Source of the DNA: CAZOHC01 sp964579845
Lineage (GTDB): Bacteria > Patescibacteriota > Microgenomatia > Levybacterales > UBA12049
Assembly (NCBI GenBank): GCA_964579845.1
Contig: CAZOHC010000042.1
Coordinates: 1 to 10,217 of the forward strand
Reading direction: 5' to 3'
DNA length: 10,217 nucleotides
In this document: positions 1 to 4,528 of the stretch, piece by piece
Layout: the number at the start of each line of letters is the position of its first letter
How positions within the stretch are numbered: the stretch's first letter is position 1
Notes under the pieces: model-generated
Told to the model about the DNA's origin: nothing
Databases searched by the model: none
What the model saw: the letters and a program-made list of their open reading frames with translations, nothing else
Made by a program: the position numbers and the translations under genes

Positions 1-110
1 ATTTACATGTGAGTAAAAAGATGTTATTAAATGGTACACCGAAGAATCCTGATATGGTGCCAACGAAGCTCGGGCTAGATAACATTATTGATATAATAAA
101 ATCTATATAA
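1..110 (+). CDS. C-terminal end of an unidentified protein (cut by window edge)
   Basis: The frame beginning at base 3 is open to a TAA at 108-110 and encodes about 35 residues, including the stretch NGTPKNPDMVPTKLGLDNII. It enters from the left edge without a start, and its stop lies 5 bases before the HIT gene, so it reads as the 3' end of an upstream co-directional gene. The composition (K, N, P, I) is protein-like and ends in an amphipathic helix-like tail. I do not recognise the family from so short a piece. A start at the ATG at 21 would give only a 29-residue peptide, which is less likely than a truncated longer gene. Confidence 0.55.
   Translation, partial: LHVSKKMLLNGTPKNPDMVPTKLGLDNIIDIIKSI
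92..97 (+). promoter_or_regulatory. Possible -10 element for the HIT gene
   Basis: A perfect TATAAT lies 18 bases before the HIT start codon, inside the end of the upstream reading frame. No convincing -35 hexamer is found 16-18 bases upstream, and the surroundings are AT-rich, so this may be chance. If used, the mRNA would have a leader of only about 12 bases. That would fit the absence of a Shine-Dalgarno sequence before the HIT gene. Confidence 0.2.
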
Positions 111-115
111 GACAA

Positions 116-448
116 ATGGAAGATTGTATTTTTTGTAAAATTGCCAAAGGGGAAATCAAGAAAGAATTTCTCTATGAAGATGATGATGTAATGGCTTTTC
201 CTGATATCAACCCTGTAAAACCGACGCATATTCTCGTGATTCCGAAAGTTCACTTTGAAGACTTCCTCGCTCTCGAAGATCCTGAAATAAAGGAAAAACT
301 ATTCAGTGTCGCACAGATGATGGCAGAGTCAGCGGAACTGGATGAGAAAGGATTTCGTATCGTCATAAACGGTGGAGGGGCACAGGAAATTAATCACCTT
401 CACATTCATGTCATGGGCCCGCTGGGTAAAGCCGTCCCGATGCGCTAG
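116..448 (+). CDS. HIT (histidine triad) family nucleotide hydrolase, HINT-like
   Basis: This 110-residue protein has the complete HIT fold signature. It starts with a CIFCKIAKGEI block whose Cys4 and Cys7 form half of the zinc site common in the HINT branch. A central segment FPDINPVKPTHILVIPK (about 28-44) builds the nucleotide pocket. The triad HLHIHVMGP gives His94, His96 and His98, the first two positioning and the last attacking the phosphate. HINT proteins are small cytosolic dimers that cleave purine nucleoside phosphoramidates and acyl- or aminoacyl-adenylates; the substrate here cannot be told. Length is normal for the family. The ATG at 116 places CxxC at the usual position but has no clear Shine-Dalgarno. 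It follows the upstream stop by 5 bases, so co-transcription is likely. Confidence 0.93.
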   Translation: MEDCIFCKIAKGEIKKEFLYEDDDVMAFPDINPVKPTHILVIPKVHFEDFLALEDPEIKEKLFSVAQMMAESAELDEKGFRIVINGGGAQEINHLHIHVMGPLGKAVPMR

Positions 449-497
449 TATCGGATCCGAAGCTCCGGAAAATCAGTATCCGGCCTCTTAAACTCTT

Positions 498-1661
498 ATG
501 CGTTTTGAAGACGAGAATTCCTACGATCAATTTTCCGCAGACACTCATGAAGCCGATACTGTGCCTGAACGTGTTATTTTCTCAGAACGTGAGCATAAAT
601 ATCGAGGAATAGATACCGCCGTCTCTGTGCAGTCCCCTGATGCTGATGAAGTGATGCCTTCTTCCTTAGAACAATTATTTCAAGATTATAAGCATCCGAT
701 TCTCACATATAGAGCACAACAGCTTTTGTTCAGAATGGGAGAGATAGGTGAACGCGGTAATGTCCCGATCAGTCTCGTTGTTCGGCATTCCGACTTTCCC
801 CAGGTATTGGATACGTTCACTGAAAATGACCGGGAGTTGTTCCTTCAAATGACTGATGAATCCGGAAACCTCGCAGACTTATTAGTTCACGCAAATATAC
901 GGCTTGCTATACGAGAGTCCAGGAGATTTCTGGACCGGGGACTGCCCAGAGACGAGTTGATCCAGGAGGGGATCCTCGGTTTGTATAGAGGTGTCGAGCG
1001 ATTTGATCCTGATAAAAAGGCAGATGAAACAAAGCCTGACGGGAAAAACGTGAATTTCTCAACCTTCGGCATTCATTGGGTGAGGCAGGCAATGAAACGG
1101 GCAGTTGAAGATAAGGGTAGAGGTGTCAGAATCCCTGCGCATCTCCTCACTTCACTGAATAAATCCAGAAGTGTGCAATTACGACATGAGGATGCAGAGC
1201 AACGGATTTTAAGCCAGGCAGAACTGGCAGAAATTTTGGAAGAGGAGTTGGGTGTCAAGAAAAATAAAGCACAGAAATTGGCTTTCGAAGTGCGGCATGG
1301 GGGTTTTTCATCAGATATACGGTCGCTTGACGTTCCGATATCTCACGAGGACGACTATTCTTTAGCAGAGTCTATCCCAGATGCAGGGGATACGTATGAG
1401 GAAATTATCACAACTATCGATCAGCAGGTTGTCAGTCAGACTTTAAGGAATGTTCTCAACGAATTATCTCACGACGTTGATCCGAGAGTATTGGAAGTTA
1501 TCAAGTTACGTTATGGAATTATTGACGGGGTTCCGAGAACGCTCAAAGAAGCGTGTGAGGAGACAGGTGTCAGCCGGTATATCGTGGAGACCGGTCAGAA
1601 GCAGCTATTTAATCGACTCAGGGAATCAGAAAAGCTTGCATTACTAGCAAAAGACTTATGA
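498..1661 (+). CDS. RNA polymerase sigma-70 family factor, divergent group 1/2 type
   Basis: This 387-residue protein has the sigma-70 regions in order. They are a region 1.2-like stretch (about 54-86), region 2.1-2.2 (126-171, with LPRDELIQEGILGLYRGVERFDP), region 2.3-2.4 (184-214, NFSTFGIHWVRQAMKRAVEDK then RIPAHL), region 3 (about 215-265) and region 4 (310-375, with LRYGIIDGVPRTLKEACEETGV). It would direct core RNA polymerase to promoters. The first 50 residues are acidic and unrecognised, and about 13 lysine/aspartate-rich residues are inserted between 2.2 and 2.3. By my alignment to E. coli sigma70, the -35 helix is changed: RERIRQIE becomes RYIVETGQ. The melting tryptophan pair WW becomes HW. 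I therefore infer an alternative or specialised factor, although it could be a divergent main sigma. There is no Shine-Dalgarno before the ATG. Its stop overlaps the convergent regulator's stop by 6 bases. Confidence 0.9.
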   Translation: MRFEDENSYDQFSADTHEADTVPERVIFSEREHKYRGIDTAVSVQSPDADEVMPSSLEQLFQDYKHPILTYRAQQLLFRMGEIGERGNVPISLVVRHSDFPQVLDTFTENDRELFLQMTDESGNLADLLVHANIRLAIRESRRFLDRGLPRDELIQEGILGLYRGVERFDPDKKADETKPDGKNVNFSTFGIHWVRQAMKRAVEDKGRGVRIPAHLLTSLNKSRSVQLRHEDAEQRILSQAELAEILEEELGVKKNKAQKLAFEVRHGGFSSDIRSLDVPISHEDDYSLAESIPDAGDTYEEIITTIDQQVVSQTLRNVLNELSHDVDPRVLEVIKLRYGIIDGVPRTLKEACEETGVSRYIVETGQKQLFNRLRESEKLALLAKDL

Positions 1662-2774
1662 TTGCGAGTCCTCTTGTAATTTTGCTTGCTCTTCCTCCCA
1701 AGCAGTATGGATTTCAATTGCCATGTGTTTGAGTGCTTCGATTTCATTTGGTCGGTACGTTGACCTCGATCTTTTTCCGAATGTTTCTCTCCCATACTCG
1801 ATAAGCATCATTCCGACACGATCGTATAGATTGTATCGTTCTTTTTTCCCGACTTTCTTTAACTTGAATGCCTCTGCAATTTTATTGACGATATGGACAT
1901 GGATTCCCAATCCTGCAGAAATTTGTAGTGTCGTTGCTTGGGAGGTTCGTACGCTGGCAACAACTTTTTCTAAATCTTCCTGTAGTTTTTCCCTTACTTC
2001 AGGATCACGTTGTTCTATCGGATTTTCTTTTTCTGTATGATCATCGAGTGCGTACTCGCTCACAGAGTCACCACCCATATAATCCGAAACATCAATGGAC
2101 TCACCTGTATCAGAAATCACAGTTTGTGTTTCTTCAGATACTAAGAGCATCTGTTCAGTATCATCTTGTTGAGCATCTTCTTCAAAGATTACAACCGGCT
2201 CAAACGTCTGTTCCTCTCTTGTCGTCGTTTCCTGTGCTGCCCGGGCTTCTATATTTCTTACCATTTCACGGGGAGCAATCCACCTAACATCCAGTGTCGG
2301 ATCCTGATAGCGTTTGGCTTGTACTTTTTTCCGTGGTTCTGAAAGGAGGAATGGAATCAAATGGTTTCCCATAACTGATTCATCCATTTCATACATAACC
2401 GTGATGAGCATATCAACACTCTCATTCGGATGTTTGTATTCAGAATTTTTATAGAGTTCATAAATCGGTTGAAGCCAGCGTACAGCATCATGACGTCTTT
2501 GTTGAATTTCTTCTGCAGTAGGAAGTTCATGGTGGTTTCCGTTTCCGTTTTTAATTTTTATATCCTCCGGTAGATCGGAAAATAATGCTTTGATTTCTTT
2601 TGTCAGCGTAAATGTCATCTCACCTTTCTGTCCCAGTTGGATTACGGTTCCAACACGACTCTCAATGAGAGAGGATATTAACGCGATGTTTTCCCGAATC
2701 ATTTCCTGCTCGGAGGATTTTTCAACTGGACGTTCAGGAGTGCTGTGTTCACTTTTCGGAAGCGGTATCTCCAT
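1656..2774 (-). CDS. C-terminal part of a large putative DNA-binding regulator (reading frame split by TAG)
   Basis: From the first ATG after the interrupting TAG this frame encodes 372 residues. Residues about 1-165 are unrecognised and helix-rich, with PTAEEIQQRRHDAVRWLQPI and NESVDMLITVMYEMDE. Residues 180-260 are acidic and probably disordered. Residues about 268-330 (TTLQISAGLGIHVHIVNKIA, then KKVGKKERYNLYDRVGMML) resemble a helix-turn-helix followed by a wing, as in MerR-like or other small DNA-binding domains. The end is a charged helix. The frame is open upstream of this ATG for 71 more codons, up to the TAG at 2988-2990, and the residues before the ATG complete a winged-helix domain. 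I therefore read it as the 3' part of one 665-codon gene. Only a weak purine run precedes the ATG, so independent translation is doubtful. The TAA stop overlaps the sigma gene end. The family is not recognised. Confidence 0.75.
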   Translation of the reverse strand: MEIPLPKSEHSTPERPVEKSSEQEMIRENIALISSLIESRVGTVIQLGQKGEMTFTLTKEIKALFSDLPEDIKIKNGNGNHHELPTAEEIQQRRHDAVRWLQPIYELYKNSEYKHPNESVDMLITVMYEMDESVMGNHLIPFLLSEPRKKVQAKRYQDPTLDVRWIAPREMVRNIEARAAQETTTREEQTFEPVVIFEEDAQQDDTEQMLLVSEETQTVISDTGESIDVSDYMGGDSVSEYALDDHTEKENPIEQRDPEVREKLQEDLEKVVASVRTSQATTLQISAGLGIHVHIVNKIAEAFKLKKVGKKERYNLYDRVGMMLIEYGRETFGKRSRSTYRPNEIEALKHMAIEIHTAWEEEQAKLQEDSQS

Positions 2775-2990
2775 TCTTTCTTGTGTATGTCGGGGACTAC
2801 TTTTTTCGATAGCTTCTCGCTGTTCAGTTCTCGCACGGAGTCGGTAGTATATATCTCCTTCATAGTCTCTTCTTTCAATCAGTGACGTTGACGAAGGGTC
2901 TTCTTGTAATCTTGCTAGAGAATTTTTGAGATTATGAATTGCTTGATCATTATTTTTTGCCCCTGCTTCTTTAGCAATCTGTTTGATCTA
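2775..2990 (-). other. In-frame TAG plus 71 open codons joining the two regulator fragments
   Basis: Reading the minus strand, the upstream fragment ends ...GLSLD, then TAG at 2990-2988. The same frame then stays open for 71 codons (beginning IKQIAKEAGAKNNDQAIHNL) straight into the ATG at 2774. The offset 2990 minus 2774 is 216, a multiple of three. The encoded residues finish a winged-helix pattern: a recognition-helix-like DQAIHNLKNSLARLQ, then a hairpin ending GDIYYRLRA. TAG ends the HIT, cysS and phosphoesterase genes here, so wholesale reassignment is excluded. The options are a recent nonsense mutation (one base from CAG, GAG or AAG), an assembly or sequencing error, or tolerated readthrough. 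The context TAG-ATC does not match the known leaky UAG-CAR-YYA type. Confidence 0.8.
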
Positions 2991-3653
2991 ATCAAGGGAA
3001 AGACCGCGATCTCCTTGTTGAGAAAGACTATGGAAGACTGACCAACTTATTTTTCCTCTTAGCTTTACCTCTCGTTCTGCCAGTTTTATGACCTGTTGTT
3101 CAGCATCAATCTCAAGAAGCGGTAATGTCGTGTCTTCTTCTATATCAGGTGTCAATGTCGTTTCCTCACGGATCGAAATACTTTTAGGTTGTGCCTCCGG
3201 GATTGTCACCTCGTCATCTGTCTGTAGTACCTGTACATCTGATCCGTGTTCAGTCACTGCAGTTTCTACACTCGATGATTCAATCATCTGTAATTTCTCT
3301 CGATATTGGTTATATACTTCAGGTTTTACCAGACCGCGTTCATACCTCGCTGTGAGCGCCTCGAAATCCTCTCTGAATGCAGCAGTCTCTTCTTCTTGAA
3401 TTGCTGTCTGAATTCCGGATAATCGGGGGGTGAGGACTGATTCAGTGTGGCGTTTTACGTTTTGTATAGTCTGGTCACGCTTATCACCGATAGCGATATC
3501 AGATTTTATATCGGTTCCTTCAAAAACGGCCACGCCTTCTATCCGATAGGGACCGTTTCCTGATGTGACACGGTGGGGAAAGTCTTCTCTTTCTCTGATG
3601 ATTGTTTGTAGTCGTTGACTTCGTTCTTGTAGTGATTGTGCTCGCTCTTTCAT
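2988..3653 (-). CDS. N-terminal part of a putative winged-helix regulator (ends at in-frame TAG)
   Basis: This frame encodes 221 residues before the TAG. Residues 1-25 are a charged helix rich in E, R and Q, and 60-125 is mostly helical and likely coiled coil. Residues 130-178 are acidic and probably a flexible linker. Residues 179-221 (LLEIDAEQQVIKLAEREVKL, then the segment ending HSLSQQGDRGLSLD) match the beta-sheet and first helix of an OmpR/PhoB-like winged-helix domain. The remaining helices of that domain lie beyond the TAG, so this product alone would carry half a DNA-binding domain. The start ATG at 3653 is preceded by a weak GAGAAAA purine stretch and by a candidate promoter overlapping a palindrome. 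Transcription diverges from rpsU. No signal peptide or membrane segment is visible. The family assignment rests on pattern only. Confidence 0.75.
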   Translation of the reverse strand: MKERAQSLQERSQRLQTIIREREDFPHRVTSGNGPYRIEGVAVFEGTDIKSDIAIGDKRDQTIQNVKRHTESVLTPRLSGIQTAIQEEETAAFREDFEALTARYERGLVKPEVYNQYREKLQMIESSSVETAVTEHGSDVQVLQTDDEVTIPEAQPKSISIREETTLTPDIEEDTTLPLLEIDAEQQVIKLAEREVKLRGKISWSVFHSLSQQGDRGLSLD

Positions 3654-3669
3654 ACGATTTTCTCAGCAG

Positions 3670-3697
3670 TTTATACCCTATAAGGGTACCATACTAA
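3670..3697 (-). promoter_or_regulatory. Candidate promoter of the split regulator gene
   Basis: On the minus strand, TTAGTA (3697-3692) and TATAAA (3675-3670) are separated by 16 bases, which would start transcription near 3663, about 10 bases before the ATG at 3653. The -10 fits well and the -35 only loosely. The palindrome at 3674-3688 fills most of the spacer and touches the -10, so a bound protein would block this promoter. Confidence 0.35.
3674..3688. promoter_or_regulatory. Perfect palindrome, candidate operator
   Basis: TACCCT-ATA-AGGGTA is a perfect 6-base inverted repeat with a 3-base centre. It sits in the divergent region between the regulator gene and rpsU. Its size and symmetry suit a dimeric helix-turn-helix protein. 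Its position over the regulator's candidate promoter suggests autoregulation. The protein that binds is an inference. As RNA the 3-base loop could also form a small hairpin. Confidence 0.4.
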
Positions 3698-3785
3698 GCC
3701 TATAATCACAAATTAACCATGAAAGTGGTGGGAGTATTGTCTCATGACATTCAGGTATCCAGGCAAGTTTATCTCGCACTCCAGG

Positions 3786-3814
3786 TTTACAGAGCCTTAG
3801 GTTTCGTGTAAAAT
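3786..3814 (+). promoter_or_regulatory. Sigma-70-type promoter for the rpsU-ybeY-dnaX run
   Basis: TTTACA (3786-3791) and TAAAAT (3809-3814) are spaced by exactly 17 bases, one mismatch each from TTGACA and TATAAT. Transcription would start near 3820-3823 and give a leader of about 67 bases before the bS21 ATG. This is the best canonical promoter in the window and the likely start of the rpsU-to-recR transcript. A second perfect TATAAT at 3701-3706 has no matching -35. Confidence 0.6.
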
Positions 3815-3826
3815 AGTACCTTGCAG

Positions 3827-3878
3827 AGGAAGTATGCAGTTTTTCTTCATAATAACTTCCTTGACCCTGAAGGGGGGT
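3827..3878 (+). promoter_or_regulatory. Structured leader of rpsU that can hide or free its ribosome binding site
   Basis: AGGAAG plus TATG (3827-3836) can pair with CATA and CTTCCT (3848-3851 and 3856-3861), a 10-base-pair stem with a 4-base bulge. The same CTTCCTT (3856-3862) can instead pair with AAGGGGG (3870-3876), part of the bS21 Shine-Dalgarno. The two folds exclude each other because both use 3856-3861. A short ACCC/GGGT hairpin (3864-3878) could also cover the Shine-Dalgarno. The T-run at 3880-3885 after the G-run also gives a terminator-like look, but it lies directly before the start codon. Control of bS21 translation is an inference. Confidence 0.4.
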
Positions 3879-3888
3879 GTTTTTTATT

Positions 3889-4071
3889 ATGGTTTTTGTT
3901 AAAAAAATGCCTGGTCAATCAGATGATCAGTTAATCAGAAATTTCTCCAGAAAAGTCGTTGATGCAGGAATTATTCCTGAGGTAAAACGGCGCCAGTTTC
4001 ATTTGAAACCGTCTCTCGCGAAAAAAGCCAAAGCTGAAGAAGCTAGACGAAACAAACGGAAGGTGATGTAA
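3889..4071 (+). CDS. rpsU: 30S ribosomal protein bS21
   Basis: This 60-residue, strongly basic protein has the bS21 pattern: an initial MVFVKKMPGQSDDQLIRNFS, the core RKVVDAGIIPEVKRRQF, then a lysine/arginine-rich helix to the end. bS21 sits at the mRNA exit side of the 30S platform near the 16S 3' end and helps initiation. I chose ATG 3889 because AAGGGGGGTG (3870-3879) lies 9 bases upstream as a Shine-Dalgarno. The in-frame GTG at 3877 falls inside that site and is rejected. The gene follows a good promoter and a structured leader and is separated from ybeY by only 5 bases. The pairing with ybeY makes sense, since both act at the 16S rRNA 3' region. Confidence 0.92.
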   Translation: MVFVKKMPGQSDDQLIRNFSRKVVDAGIIPEVKRRQFHLKPSLAKKAKAEEARRNKRKVM

Positions 4072-4076
4072 TCTGG

Positions 4077-4463
4077 ATGGCTGATGTAAAAGTGCTTTTT
4101 CATGTTGAGAGCAGATATAAAATTAATAGAAAGCGGCTCAAAAAAGCGATAGAAGAGACACTTCATGAGCACGGTGTTAAAAGCCCTGTTGAGATCTCCG
4201 TGGCAATCGTCGGTGATCGGAAAATGACGAAGCTGAATCAATCATACAGAGGTAAGGAAGGAACGACCAATATTTTGTCTTTTCCGCTTCAGGAAGGGCA
4301 AAAAACGCACCTTCCTGATGACAATATCGTCCGGCTGGGTGATATCGTTATTTCATATCCAGTGCTCATCAAAGAATCAGCAGAAGAAGAGATGCTTGTT
4401 GATGATCGAGCTGATATGCTCATCAAACACGGACTTCTGCATCTTATGGGTATACATCACTAA
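4077..4463 (+). CDS. ybeY: Endoribonuclease YbeY (rRNA maturation factor)
   Basis: This 128-residue protein is a member of the UPF0054/YbeY family, a metal-dependent single-strand endoribonuclease needed for 16S rRNA 3' end maturation and ribosome quality control. The family motifs are visible: LNQSYRGKEGTTNILSFP (53-70), LGDIVIS (87-93), and the metal site HGLLHLMGIHH, giving His118, His122 and His128 in the H-x3-H-x5-H pattern. The protein stops at the third histidine. Many homologues add 15-30 acidic residues after it, so this is a minimal form. Bases after the TAA do not continue family similarity in the other frames I tried. The Shine-Dalgarno AAGGTGAT (4060-4067) lies within the end of rpsU and points to translational coupling. 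Confidence 0.92.
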   Translation: MADVKVLFHVESRYKINRKRLKKAIEETLHEHGVKSPVEISVAIVGDRKMTKLNQSYRGKEGTTNILSFPLQEGQKTHLPDDNIVRLGDIVISYPVLIKESAEEEMLVDDRADMLIKHGLLHLMGIHH

Positions 4464-4479
4464 TACAGTCGAAGCACCA

Positions 4480-4518
4480 AACTCGAATTTCGATATTCGA
4501 AGTGATGATTTTCGAGTT
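4480..4518 (+). other. Inverted repeat ahead of dnaX
   Basis: AACTCGAA (4480-4487) and TTCGAGTT (4511-4518) form a perfect 8-base-pair stem with a 23-base loop. A smaller CGAAT/ATTCG pair (4484-4488, 4495-4499) competes with it. No U-run follows, so it is not a typical intrinsic terminator. It ends 10 bases before the preferred dnaX start and would bury the alternative starts at 4502 and 4505. That favours the start at 4529. Confidence 0.4.
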
Positions 4519-4528
4519 AAACGAGACT

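Noticed and set aside
465..483. CCGGA/TCCGG hairpin between the HIT and sigma genes
   Set aside because: It has only five base pairs with competing pairings and no U-run. It is too weak to call as a terminator or attenuator.
1723..2287. Plus-strand open frames opposite the split regulator
   Set aside because: Their composition (F, S, L and V runs) is that of antisense to an E/K/R-rich coding frame, and no start signal or family pattern is seen. The minus frame continues as the coherent protein.
3088..3399. Plus-strand open frame of 103 codons opposite the regulator's N-terminal part
   Set aside because: It is serine/valine/cysteine-rich low complexity with no ribosome site, an antisense shadow of an acidic linker.
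3737..3746. Exact 10-base word TTGTCTCATG repeated at 6472-6481
   Set aside because: Many 10-base repeats are expected by chance in 10 kb, and the flanks do not match.
3834..3902. A 22-codon open frame (ATG 3834) overlapping the bS21 start in another frame
   Set aside because: Its ribosome site would be too close to the ATG and it overlaps the leader stem. The peptide is F/T/G-rich without a stall motif I recognise.
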